Positions 9,273 through 18,301 are shown, counted from the first letter of the stretch. The stretch is 64,000 bases of DNA from Alteromonas sp. MMG017 (GCF_018100795.1 NZ_JAGJDY010000002.1:124001-188000); one strand, 5' to 3'. Made by a program: numbers and translations. The notes: generated by a model from the letters alone, not told the origin.

Positions 9273-10488
9273 TTGGATAAGCTTATTTGTACGCTGGTTT
9301 CACGTTATTGCCGGCGTGGCCTGGATTGGCGCATCGTTTTATTTTGTCTGGTTAGACAATAATTTGCGCACCCCTCCTAAGTGGAAAGAAGATAAAGGTA
9401 TTAAAGGCGACTTGTGGGCTATACATGGCGGCGGCTTTTATGAAGTAGCCAAATATGCCTATGGCCCAGAAAAAATGCCTGAAACTTTGCACTGGTTTAA
9501 ATGGGAAGCCTATACCACGTGGCTTTCGGGCTTTGCACTTCTGATTATTGTGTATTACTTTGGCGCTTCAGCGTACTTGATTGACCCTCAAGTTAACGAT
9601 ATGTCGCCTACGATGGCGATATCCTTAGGTCTTGGGCTTATATTTGGTGGCATTGCCATTTACGAATTTGCCTGCAGAAGCCCGCTGGCTAAATACCCTG
9701 TCGTATTTGCGTTATGTTTAGTGACACTTATTTGCGTAGTGACCTACCTGTCAACACAATGGTTTAGTGGTCGCGGTGCTTACATTCATGTGGGTGCGTT
9801 AATTGGTACCATTATGGTGGGTAACGTGTTTTTCAACATTATGCCAAACCAACGTAAAATGGTAGCTGCGGTACAAGCGAAAGAAAGTATCGACCCTCAA
9901 TGGGGTGCGGGCGCTAAATTACGTTCGATGCACAATAACTACTTCACCTTGCCGTTATTGTTCATCATGATTTCAAATCATTACCCTATGACCTATCAGC
10001 ACGAGCAAAACTGGTTGGTACTTATTGCATTGATGGCAGCTGCCGCATGGATACGTCACTTTTTTAACTTGCGTCATGTGGGTAAAACTAAGCCATCAAT
10101 TTTGGTATCGGGTGCGGTTGCCATGCTGGCTATTGCCCTTTGGGTTTCATGGCCGCAAACGCCAGCCCATGTTGAGGTAACTGGCTCTGACAATGGATCT
10201 GTCAATGAAAGTGCGGCTGTGGTTACTGATGAACGTGTGGCAGAGCTTGTGAATACCCATTGTGTAGGGTGTCATTCGCGTACCCCTACTGATGATATAT
10301 TCAAAGTTGCGCCCCTGGGTGTAGTGCTAGATAGCTGGGAAGATATCACTCGGTATGCACCTCAATTAGTAAGACGCACTACCGTGACCAAAGACATGCC
10401 GTTTTTGAATAAAACCGGCATGACAGAGGAAGAGCGGGCTGAAATAGCGGTGTGGTTTAGCACTACGCATGCTAATAAAGACAACTAA
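9259..10488 (+). CDS. puuD: Membrane urate oxidase PuuD with cytochrome c domain
   Basis: PuuD is an inner-membrane urate hydroxylase that passes electrons through its own cytochrome c domain instead of reducing O2 directly. The N-terminal part (to about residue 300) is a multi-helix membrane domain starting FHVIAGVAWIGASFYF. The C-terminal 90 residues form a c-type cytochrome with heme motif CVGCH (near residue 334), with a downstream methionine in KDMPFLN as a likely axial ligand. It replaces soluble uricase in this pathway and completes the route guanine, xanthine, urate, HIU, OHCU, allantoin. AAGGAA precedes the ATG inside the guaD end. Confidence 0.93.
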   Translation: MPWLDWISLFVRWFHVIAGVAWIGASFYFVWLDNNLRTPPKWKEDKGIKGDLWAIHGGGFYEVAKYAYGPEKMPETLHWFKWEAYTTWLSGFALLIIVYYFGASAYLIDPQVNDMSPTMAISLGLGLIFGGIAIYEFACRSPLAKYPVVFALCLVTLICVVTYLSTQWFSGRGAYIHVGALIGTIMVGNVFFNIMPNQRKMVAAVQAKESIDPQWGAGAKLRSMHNNYFTLPLLFIMISNHYPMTYQHEQNWLVLIALMAAAAWIRHFFNLRHVGKTKPSILVSGAVAMLAIALWVSWPQTPAHVEVTGSDNGSVNESAAVVTDERVAELVNTHCVGCHSRTPTDDIFKVAPLGVVLDSWEDITRYAPQLVRRTTVTKDMPFLNKTGMTEEERAEIAVWFSTTHANKDN

Positions 10489-10516
10489 ATTTTAAAGGGC
10501 AATATCATATTACCCG

Positions 10517-10544
10517 GCCTTACCGATAAATTAGGCTCTTTTTT
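10517..10544 (+). terminator. Possible weak terminator after puuD
   Basis: A short stem GCCT (10517-10520)/AGGC (10533-10536) is followed by a run of six T. The stem is only 4 bp and the T-run overlaps the end of the convergent cyclase gene, so this is a weak call. It is the only termination-like signal after the purine operon. Confidence 0.35.
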
Positions 10545-11922
10545 ACACTACCTTTTGAACGCCAGTATTTGTTTTATGCTGGCGTTTTTGTTTATACATT
10601 GCTTCATCAGCTGCATCTACCCAGTTTTGTGCAGTCACTATGCTTGAATCCCATGTGTGCCACCCCAAACTAAATGACAAAGATGTTTTAGTCATCGTCT
10701 CACTATCACCCTTTTTTGCGCCCTGTTGTTGCTCGCCGTTGTTTGCTAATTCATTGTCAAACTCACCGTCAAATTCTATATCAAATTCAGTTTGCATTAA
10801 GCGCTCGTAAAACACCTCTGCATCGGCGTCATCAGAACCGAATAAAAGCACAACGAATTCGTCCCCCCCTAAACGCGCAAAACGATCAGTTTCACGTAGG
10901 GTGTTTTTCATAATTTCTGAGAAGCTTACTAATGCTTTATCTCCGGCCTTATGACCAAAGGTGTCATTGATACCTTTAAAGTCGTTAAGGTCTATGAATA
11001 CAAGCGTTGAGGGTTTCTGGCCGCGGTTCATTCGTTGTATTTCTTTATCTAACTGAATGAACATCTCTCGTCTGTTTGAAATACCGGTGAGTGGATCGGT
11101 CTTTGATAGATACTCAAGTTTAGAAATCGCTTCTAATAATGCTTGCTGTTGCTCTTTTTCATGAGAAACATCATCAGCGGTGCCTACCACTAATATCTGT
11201 TGATCGTTTTCATCAAACAGTGGCACCCCCCTATCATGAATGTACTTTATCTCTGCATTACTGGTTTTAATACGATATTGTAAATCCCAGCTTTCTAACG
11301 GCTTCGCTTTGTACGCCTTTTCCACTAGCAAGCGGTCATCTTCATGCACATAGGACAAAAACGCATCGGGCTTGGCGTGCAGCTCATATTCGTCACGCCC
11401 ATAAATATTGCGATAACCTTCGTTGATGTAATGAATGCGGGTTAATTCGGGGTTTGCTACCCATACAAAAGTATGTGCAGAAAAGGCGGCTACTATCTTG
11501 CTGAACAGCGCCTCTGCTTTATAAAGTTCAGATTCAATGCGCTTTTTATCATCAATGTCTTCAACAACAGAAATAAAATAATCAGGCTCGCCTTGTTCAT
11601 CACGTACAAGGGTAACCGTTAACTTAGCCCAAACGGAATGACCTTTAGCATGAATGTATTTTTTTTCTATTGTGTAAGTATCTATTTCTCCACGAAGTAC
11701 TTGATGCAGAAGGTATAAATCCTCTTGAAGATGTGCGGATTCCGTAATACTTTGAAAAGACATTGTGACAAGTGTGGCACTTTCATAACCTAAAAATTCA
11801 CTTAGCTTACTATTTGCGCGAATAAGATCGCCATGTGGACTAACATGCGCCAATCCCACGCCACACTGCTCAAATGTTTTTTCGAAAATATCCTTTTCTC
11901 TCATTAGCCCCGCGCTATCCAT
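10543..11922 (-). CDS. Diguanylate cyclase with two PAS domains
   Basis: The 459-residue cytoplasmic protein carries two PAS/PAC sensor modules (about residues 12-130 and 140-262) followed by a GGDEF domain with an intact active site (GGDEF at 352-356). An RETD motif five residues before it matches the product-inhibition I-site (RxxD), so an active, feedback-inhibited c-di-GMP synthase is expected. No membrane helix is visible. An acidic, Asn/Gln-rich insert (about residues 381-411) interrupts the second half of the GGDEF domain, which is unusual. The PAS ligand is not evident. It is transcribed alone, convergent with the purine operon. Confidence 0.88.
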   Translation of the reverse strand: MDSAGLMREKDIFEKTFEQCGVGLAHVSPHGDLIRANSKLSEFLGYESATLVTMSFQSITESAHLQEDLYLLHQVLRGEIDTYTIEKKYIHAKGHSVWAKLTVTLVRDEQGEPDYFISVVEDIDDKKRIESELYKAEALFSKIVAAFSAHTFVWVANPELTRIHYINEGYRNIYGRDEYELHAKPDAFLSYVHEDDRLLVEKAYKAKPLESWDLQYRIKTSNAEIKYIHDRGVPLFDENDQQILVVGTADDVSHEKEQQQALLEAISKLEYLSKTDPLTGISNRREMFIQLDKEIQRMNRGQKPSTLVFIDLNDFKGINDTFGHKAGDKALVSFSEIMKNTLRETDRFARLGGDEFVVLLFGSDDADAEVFYERLMQTEFDIEFDGEFDNELANNGEQQQGAKKGDSETMTKTSLSFSLGWHTWDSSIVTAQNWVDAADEAMYKQKRQHKTNTGVQKVV

Positions 11923-12203
11923 TCACTACCTACTTGCCCTATTTTTTCAACCCAAACCTCAAGTGTAGTCAATATTTCTCTGCTGCGACGGAATATAAAG
12001 ATATTTTCGCCAATTACTCATGTTATAAGCAGCAAGAAACCACTTTAAATAGTGCGTATCTTTTTAACTTTAAAGATTCTGTAAGTGTTTAGCACCAGTG
12101 CCTTGCCTACTCATGCCTTACAGGTAGATGTATCAGGTGGGAAATTTCAAAATACTGAAATAACACATACGACCGAGTTATCACCGATTGTGACATTCAC
12201 AAT

Positions 12204-12236
12204 AGAAAAAGCTCACCAACATATTGTGATGAGCTT
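12204..12236 (-). terminator. Terminator of the di-heme lipoprotein gene
   Basis: Read leftward, the inverted repeat AAGCTCA/TGAGCTT (12230-12236 with 12209-12215, plus inner pairs) is followed by a T-rich tract. It sits 90 bp after the stop of the leftward gene at 12326. The remaining intergenic DNA (11923-12325) holds only short unconvincing frames and presumably the promoter of the PAS cyclase. Confidence 0.65.
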
Positions 12237-12325
12237 GTATTTAACGAAATGCCTTACGCATTGTTAAATTTGAAAGGAAAAATACGGTTAGGCGCTTGTT
12301 CTTTATAACGCTGAGTGCCAGAACA

Positions 12326-13996
12326 TTACTGCCCTGCCACTTCATGTGTATCTTTTTCATTCCAATTTAAACGCATATCCCATTTAAAGCGATGCTCTGG
12401 CTTCAGCGGAGGTTGTGCAGCATCAATATGACTCAATACGTTGGTGGCTTCTGTGAGTGTAGCATCACGGCCAAACAAGTAGCTTTGCTCTTGTACAATG
12501 GTTAAGTACGCTTTGTTTAGCGCTAATGCGCGTTCGGGGCTTGGCGTGATGAGTTCATAAACAGACGCTGCCTTACTTACTTTTTCCGCATTTACCATGC
12601 CGTTTTCACTAAACCACTTCGCTAGCATCTCGCCGTTTTGGCGAAATTCATCGCCCCCACCTACCCGTTGCATGTAAGTAAGAAATTCACCTTGCTCTTC
12701 GTTAATATTGGGCACATCTTCCATCGCGTGCAGGTTGATATAACCCCAGCCGTTGCTTCCTGGTACTTTGCGGGCAAAGGAAAAGGTTTGATCGAATGTA
12801 GAGCCTACGGTTTTGTGACATCCATTACAAAACGCGAGCTCTTGATCATGCTGAGCCCGCAACTCACCTTGCTCATCTTCAATAAAGCCATTAATGGTCC
12901 AGCCAAATCCGTTTTCAATGCCCTGCTCACCTAAATAGCGCGTTTGCGGTAGATTTTCGAAATGCTTGTCTTTTGCCTCTGCGTAATAAGCTGACGCTAA
13001 ACTCTCAAGGCTTCTAAAGCGGTGCTTTTGCATATACCGCACTTCTTTCATGCGTTCAGCGTTGTATATATCGCCGTTCTCATCCACACCAATGTAGCGC
13101 ACGGTGTGCAAAAACTCGGTGCCTTCCGGGAACAACATATGCGCAAGTTCAACATGATCAGCATCGCCAATGTAATGGGGCTGACGCACCATGGTGGTTA
13201 CGTGTTCACTTAATGCATTGTCACCGTTTATATCAAGCCCCAGTGTCTTTTCATTAAGTCCGGCTACCGGCAACGTATCAACTTCTTTTAGCGCCATTTC
13301 AACGAGGGTTAAGTTCGCTAAGTATACATCACGACTGTATTGCCCTTTATGTTGCTGAAAGGCGTGTGGCAGTCGAATCATAGCATCGCCTGTTGAGCCA
13401 TTGGTGGGCCAAAAAGTACTGGGGAAAGGCTTGTAGTTATACGATACCCACCCGCTATTGTCTTTCGCGAACCCGTCTTCATCAAATGCAGCAGCACCGG
13501 TACTTAAATTTTCGATATGCATATAGCTTGGAATAGTGCTATCGCCTTCAATGGCCGCGGTATAGTTATCTTGGGCTATGTACTCCAAAATGGCATCGTC
13601 TTTTATGCCCGCTATTAATTCTCGTCTATCAATAAATAGGTTTTTCCAGCTATTGGTTAGCCCCACCTCTGAGAATTCATAATTGCCTTGAAGTGTGCCA
13701 TCACCCATTTGATTCGGGCGTTTTTCGGTGCGGTCGTAGCTTTGATGGCACGCATAGCACGGGTTATTTTCACCTTGGGTTTTAGTGTAACACTGAGGTG
13801 GAATGACCGACTCAGGGTTATAGACTTCGTTATGCTCTATGTAGGCCAGTGCGGGAATGGTATCCCCTTCTTGGTAAGGGTATGTATTCGTTTGTTCTGC
13901 TAACACAGCTTCAACCTGCTGGGCAGGTGAACACGCAAACAATAAAGGCAGCATAGAAGCAGTGAATAAAGGTAGTAATTTAGTTTGTATTTTCAT
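12326..13996 (-). CDS. Di-heme c-type cytochrome lipoprotein of unknown function
   Basis: I start this at the ATG at 13996 (556 residues), because that exposes a type II signal peptide with lipobox LFAC (Cys22); the open frame runs further upstream without a signal. Two heme-c motifs are present, CYACH at 80-84 and CNGCH at 390-394, so it should be a periplasmic, membrane-anchored redox protein. The rest of the sequence matches no family I can name with confidence. It follows the PhoX-like gene after 58 bp containing a strong hairpin, so it is probably expressed with the phosphatase but at a lower level. A link between heme chemistry and phosphorus acquisition is inference only. Confidence 0.72.
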   Translation of the reverse strand: MKIQTKLLPLFTASMLPLLFACSPAQQVEAVLAEQTNTYPYQEGDTIPALAYIEHNEVYNPESVIPPQCYTKTQGENNPCYACHQSYDRTEKRPNQMGDGTLQGNYEFSEVGLTNSWKNLFIDRRELIAGIKDDAILEYIAQDNYTAAIEGDSTIPSYMHIENLSTGAAAFDEDGFAKDNSGWVSYNYKPFPSTFWPTNGSTGDAMIRLPHAFQQHKGQYSRDVYLANLTLVEMALKEVDTLPVAGLNEKTLGLDINGDNALSEHVTTMVRQPHYIGDADHVELAHMLFPEGTEFLHTVRYIGVDENGDIYNAERMKEVRYMQKHRFRSLESLASAYYAEAKDKHFENLPQTRYLGEQGIENGFGWTINGFIEDEQGELRAQHDQELAFCNGCHKTVGSTFDQTFSFARKVPGSNGWGYINLHAMEDVPNINEEQGEFLTYMQRVGGGDEFRQNGEMLAKWFSENGMVNAEKVSKAASVYELITPSPERALALNKAYLTIVQEQSYLFGRDATLTEATNVLSHIDAAQPPLKPEHRFKWDMRLNWNEKDTHEVAGQ

Positions 13997-14010
13997 AATA
14001 GTAACAACGA

Positions 14011-14037
14011 CAAAATCCGGGCACGATGTGCCCGGAT
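14011..14037 (-). terminator. Perfect hairpin between phoX-like and cytochrome genes
   Basis: A perfect 10-bp GC-rich stem (14015-14024 with 14028-14037, 3-nt loop) is followed, reading leftward, by TTTTG. It lies between two leftward genes, so it looks like a partial terminator or mRNA-stabilising hairpin that would lower downstream expression relative to the phosphatase. Confidence 0.65.
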
Positions 14038-14054
14038 GAATTAAAAGGAAAAAC

Positions 14055-15920
14055 TTACTTATCTGCTGGCTCGTACATCCACAGCGTATTATTTTCCTGG
14101 AAACCGTCTTCACCGATAAGAATACGGCCGTCGTTCATCACCACTACGTTATCAGGTTGAGATAGCTGTTCTACATCACAACGCTCTGCACCAGTTAGGC
14201 TTGAGCGGTAAGTACCGCCCATAACAACAGGCTCAATGCGAGTAATGTCATAGCCAGCTTCCAGACGTGCACGATACACACCGCCACAATCTTTAACGCG
14301 AGCAGAAAGCTGAATATCACCTTCATCATCAACCATGGTGTTATCTAGGTCAGCTATGCCAATATAAAGGTAAGCATTTTCAACCACTTCACCCTCAATA
14401 GTATCGGTGCCTTCCACGGCTTCTTCAGCGCGTTTAAGGTTAATTGAAATACCTTCAAGTTTACGCCATTCAGCGGTGGCTCCTTTAGCTCGCGCCGCCG
14501 CACGTGATTCTAAGAACGCCACGCGATCGTCCATCGGCTCACCTGCAGTTTGGCTACTACCACCCTCTTCAACAGTAGGGTATGTAGCATCGCCATTTGC
14601 CCACGCTTCTACATCGGCCATGGTAATGTAAGAGCTTTGGCCCTCTACATAATCATCTGTGCCAATCCCGTTGTACTCGTCAACCCATGCACGAATCGTC
14701 ATGTTATCGCCGCTAGCCAGCTCAACCCACTCAACGGCAAAGCCTGTTGTAGCAGGGTCATTTTGACCAACATCTTGCGTTAGCTTGGCGCCGAAAAGGG
14801 TACCCGAAGAAAGGTCTTCAGCAGTATCAGCAACAAATTTGAATAACACGCCACCGGTATCATCTTGAGAAAGATAAACGGTTTTTCCATCAGGCATAAC
14901 CGTTGAGTTTTCATGCTCGTAGCGACCCATTGCTAGGTGCTTAACAATCACTGGCTCATCAGCAAGTGGCTCGGTCACTTCGGCAATGTAACCATAGTTA
15001 TAAGGATTTGACGCATCAGGCGCAGTCATTTGCCACATACGACCAAGACGCGCTTCTGTTGCTACCGCTTCTGGGTTATTCCAGTTAGGTGATGTGGTTG
15101 AATCTACTTCTGAATCTACTACCCATTCTTCAGAGGTTAACGGCGTATTCCACGGTGACATTGAACCGAAACAGTTTGCCGCTGTGCCCCATACTGGCGA
15201 GAAATCAAGCATCATGGCTTCGGTAACTTGCCACATGCCAAAGTCGTCTTTTTCAACTTTCATACGGCTCATGCCGCCTGGAAGCTCTTCCCAGTTTGAG
15301 AACAAGTAGCCTTCGCCAGTATCAGTAGAAATGAAGCCATTAAAGTCTGGCATATCGTTTTCTAAAACAAGCTCTTCACCATCTAGCGTATAGATGTGAC
15401 CTAGGCCTTCTGGTAGTTCAGTACCAAAGGTGTCGCCCGTTTGACCAAGTACTTGATATTGACCAATGGCTGAAACCACCACTTCTTTTTCTTCATCAGA
15501 AGCAGGTACAGGTGAATTAGGAAGCGTAACCGGTAAGTTATTGAAGTTAGCACCAGCTAATACACCTACCGTGCCAGTATTAATAGGCATAGCGTTAACG
15601 TCATTAGTCACTGAGTTAGTGCCCGAAGGATGTTGAACGTTGAAGAAAAGGTCCCCCTCGTCGGTTAAGAAAATACCCGTTACCTCAGCACCAAGAGGAA
15701 CAGTAGCAATACGGGTTAATGTTCCCGCTGTATCGCCTTCTTCACCTTTATCGCCTTGCTCTCCCTGCTCACCTTGTTCGCCAACAGGGCCTTGCTCGCC
15801 AATTGCTCCAGCAACACCATCTTCTCCGTCATCGCCTTCTAATGAACAAGCAGAAATGCCAAATGCAACCGCTAAAGCTAGCGCCGAATATTTTAAATCG
15901 CGTAAACGTTCAATTTTCAT
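14055..15920 (-). CDS. PhoX/DUF839-type alkaline phosphatase lipoprotein with collagen-like stalk
   Basis: From the ATG at 15920 (AGGAT ribosome site) the 621-residue protein has a type II signal peptide (lipobox ISAC, Cys25). Twelve uninterrupted Gly-X-Y triplets follow (about residues 29-64), and then a PhoX-like domain. Signature segments are NCFGSMSPWNTPLTSEEW (equivalent to the PhoX C..G..TPWGTWLT.EE motif), MGRYEHE, the RKLEGI glutamate and DNVVVMNDGRILIGED. PhoX enzymes are Ca/Fe-dependent monoesterases for organic phosphate. Most are Tat-exported soluble proteins, whereas this one should be lipid-anchored on a rod-like stalk. Five tandem Pho-box units upstream support phosphate-starvation control. 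Confidence 0.8.
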   Translation of the reverse strand: MKIERLRDLKYSALALAVAFGISACSLEGDDGEDGVAGAIGEQGPVGEQGEQGEQGDKGEEGDTAGTLTRIATVPLGAEVTGIFLTDEGDLFFNVQHPSGTNSVTNDVNAMPINTGTVGVLAGANFNNLPVTLPNSPVPASDEEKEVVVSAIGQYQVLGQTGDTFGTELPEGLGHIYTLDGEELVLENDMPDFNGFISTDTGEGYLFSNWEELPGGMSRMKVEKDDFGMWQVTEAMMLDFSPVWGTAANCFGSMSPWNTPLTSEEWVVDSEVDSTTSPNWNNPEAVATEARLGRMWQMTAPDASNPYNYGYIAEVTEPLADEPVIVKHLAMGRYEHENSTVMPDGKTVYLSQDDTGGVLFKFVADTAEDLSSGTLFGAKLTQDVGQNDPATTGFAVEWVELASGDNMTIRAWVDEYNGIGTDDYVEGQSSYITMADVEAWANGDATYPTVEEGGSSQTAGEPMDDRVAFLESRAAARAKGATAEWRKLEGISINLKRAEEAVEGTDTIEGEVVENAYLYIGIADLDNTMVDDEGDIQLSARVKDCGGVYRARLEAGYDITRIEPVVMGGTYRSSLTGAERCDVEQLSQPDNVVVMNDGRILIGEDGFQENNTLWMYEPADK

Positions 15921-15992
15921 CAACTATCCTTTTTATAATCGTTAGGTTGAGACGGAACAAATTCATTCATCTCTGAAATGGTCTTAGCGGCG

Positions 15993-16062
15993 AATATAGT
16001 GAGGGAGTTATGTGACTGATAGGTGACACATTATTGACATAAAATTGAAGCTTTCTTGACAG
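15993..16062 (-). promoter_or_regulatory. Five-unit Pho box and -10 element of the phoX-like gene
   Basis: On the minus strand, five 7-mers lie at exactly 11-bp spacing: CTGTCAA, GCTTCAA, ATGTCAA, GTGTCAC and CAGTCAC (plus-strand starts 16056, 16045, 16034, 16023, 16012). These match the PhoB half-site CTGTCAT with its 4-bp spacers. A -10-like TATATT (15993-15998) follows 13 bp after the last unit, with no proper -35, as usual for PhoB-activated promoters. The remaining part of this 373-bp divergent region (to 16293) is AT-rich and presumably holds the promoter of the rightward cyclase. Confidence 0.85.
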
Positions 16063-16293
16063 AGTCCTATTGCGCCGTTTTATGTTGTATTTGCAAACAA
16101 CGAGAAATAATTGCGATGTATTAAAGGCACTGTTGTTTTTATAACGTATGGGAAATAACAACGTTGAAGCTATCATTATCTCTTTGCATCGCTAAATTTG
16201 TGTAAAGATGCTGTTGTAAAACATTAAGTTATGACTTTATGAGATGCTATAATTGGAATGCGACGAACGTAACTTGGTCAACGAGTGACATCA

Positions 16294-18213
16294 ATGGATA
16301 GAACTATAAATACAATACGCTATAGCAATCGTGCTTGGCTAATAGCGTTAACTTTCACCCTATGGGTTTGCACAGGGAAGTTTAGCCTTGCTCAAGATGG
16401 AAACACAAATCCTTTCATTGGTGCGCCAGATTACCAAAATACACAAACGTTGCTCAGTGACTTTAGGCAAAGCAGGCTTGATTACTTAGAAAATGAAGAC
16501 GCCCTCATAAACGCTTTTACGTTAACTAAAGCGCAAAACTGGGACGCCCTTCATAGAGAAGCTGCGGCGTTGTATTCCGAATTACTTTTTAGACAAGAAA
16601 AATACGCAGTCCTAGAGAGCCATTTATCACTTTATCTAGGTGAAACAAACCAACAAGAGCAAACTGACATAGATTTGCTTTTTTTAGAATCGAAATTAAA
16701 GACGTTATCTAAAGCTGGAGATCCAGAGCCAGGTAGAGCCCTCGCTAAACAATTAGAAGCACAAATTCCACAGCATACATCAGAAGAAAAAATCATTATT
16801 TTTCGGGCATTGGCCTACTACTACACCGACACTGATGTGTTGAGAAAAACCCTTAATGCCGCGTTGGAAGGCCTTGAATTGGCAATAAAAAACGGGGATA
16901 TCGCATCGCAAGGCTATTTTTACCGAAAAATAGCGGATGCGTATAACTATTTAAGCGAAAAAACCAAAGCCATATACTATGCAAAAAAGGCGGTAGACAC
17001 CTATGAAAATACCAATGACGGGCTATTTACGGCCAAAGCGCATTGGAGCTTAGGCAATATCCTTCTTGAAGAAGATGACACAGAAGCCGCCTTAGTATAT
17101 TTAAATAAGGCGTTAGATTATTTCAAAAAAGTAAATATGAGAAAGGGCTTAGCGTTCGCTCAATACTCAATAGCAAGTATTCAATACCTCCAGGCTAACT
17201 ACGATACCGCACTCACACTAGCAAAAGAAAATATCGAACTTGCTCGCGCGGCGGGGATTGATGATATGCAACTTGCGTCTATGATTTTACTCTCCAACAT
17301 CTATTTAAAACAGGGCTTTTTAGAAGAAGCCGAACAAGTAAATGACGACGTTTACTCACTCATAGATAAATTTAGTCGCAGCATTTATAAAGCAGAATTT
17401 TTGAGCGAACGTTATAAATTAAAGCGAGAGCTCAATCATATTGATGATGCGTTTGATGCCATCGAAAAGAAGCTTTTTTATACCAAAAAGCATTATGAGG
17501 CTACGAGTGAAAGCAACATTAAAGCCTTACAAATAAAGTTTGAAGTAAAAGAAAAAGAAGACAAAATTCGTAAGTTAGAATATCAAAAAGATATTAGTAA
17601 CCTTCAAGCTAAAGAAGAATATCAGCAAAAAATAATATGGCGTCTTAGTGCTACCATTGCGTCTATTTTAGTGCTGGTGGTTTTGCTACTGTTTTATCGA
17701 CAAGCCTTACAACGTAAAAAATATCATCGTATTGCATCTACTGATTATCTGACGAAGAGTTTTAACCGCAGAGGTATATTGAAAACCGCTGAGGCTAGAC
17801 TTGCTCAACAAGATATGGCAATTGCCATTGTTGATTTAGATTACTTTAAAAAAATCAACGACGAGTATGGCCACGATGTGGGCGATTTAGTGCTTATAGC
17901 ATTCGCTAATGCTGCGAAAGACACATTGTCTAACGATGATGAGTTTGGCCGCTATGGTGGTGAAGAATGGTTATTTGTGTTGCATTCTACTGACGAAAAA
18001 GTCATTAAAAATACGTTTGAAAAGCTTGCTGCAAACTATCAAAAGTACTGCAATAACTTAGATGCATTTACGAACAATATAAACATGACATTTAGTGTTG
18101 GCGTATCTGTTGGTAATAAATCGAATAAAACATTAGATACGCTTATCAAGCGCGCAGACAGTATGCTTTATGAAGCAAAAGAAAACGGTAGAAATCAGGT
18201 AATTGTAAATTAA
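16294..18213 (+). CDS. Diguanylate cyclase with periplasmic TPR-like sensor
   Basis: Starting at the ATG at 16294 (GAG ribosome site; a GTG at 16285 is possible), this is a 639-residue membrane protein. An N-terminal signal/anchor (WLIALTFTLWVCTG) precedes about 400 residues of helical TPR-like repeats such as AKAHWSLGNILLEEDD and ALVYLNKALDYFKK. A short coiled coil (about 410-445), one transmembrane helix (about 450-470) and a C-terminal GGDEF domain with GGEEW at 555-559 follow. GGEEx is compatible with activity. The I-site arginine is missing (SNDD in the RxxD position), so product inhibition is unlikely. It is divergent from the phoX-like gene; a shared regulatory region is possible. Confidence 0.85.
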   Translation: MDRTINTIRYSNRAWLIALTFTLWVCTGKFSLAQDGNTNPFIGAPDYQNTQTLLSDFRQSRLDYLENEDALINAFTLTKAQNWDALHREAAALYSELLFRQEKYAVLESHLSLYLGETNQQEQTDIDLLFLESKLKTLSKAGDPEPGRALAKQLEAQIPQHTSEEKIIIFRALAYYYTDTDVLRKTLNAALEGLELAIKNGDIASQGYFYRKIADAYNYLSEKTKAIYYAKKAVDTYENTNDGLFTAKAHWSLGNILLEEDDTEAALVYLNKALDYFKKVNMRKGLAFAQYSIASIQYLQANYDTALTLAKENIELARAAGIDDMQLASMILLSNIYLKQGFLEEAEQVNDDVYSLIDKFSRSIYKAEFLSERYKLKRELNHIDDAFDAIEKKLFYTKKHYEATSESNIKALQIKFEVKEKEDKIRKLEYQKDISNLQAKEEYQQKIIWRLSATIASILVLVVLLLFYRQALQRKKYHRIASTDYLTKSFNRRGILKTAEARLAQQDMAIAIVDLDYFKKINDEYGHDVGDLVLIAFANAAKDTLSNDDEFGRYGGEEWLFVLHSTDEKVIKNTFEKLAANYQKYCNNLDAFTNNINMTFSVGVSVGNKSNKTLDTLIKRADSMLYEAKENGRNQVIVN

Positions 18214-18224
18214 ATCAAAAGAAG

Positions 18225-18301
<77 letters not shown>

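Noticed and set aside
12085-12267. 60-residue rightward open frame in the 11923-12325 gap
   Set aside because: It runs through the terminator hairpin of the leftward gene, lacks an ATG/ribosome site pair, and the composition is not protein-like.
15640-15976. Pro/Ser- and Leu/His-rich open frames opposite the phoX-like gene
   Set aside because: They are antisense shadows of the Gly-X-Y repeat, whose skewed codons leave the other frames open.
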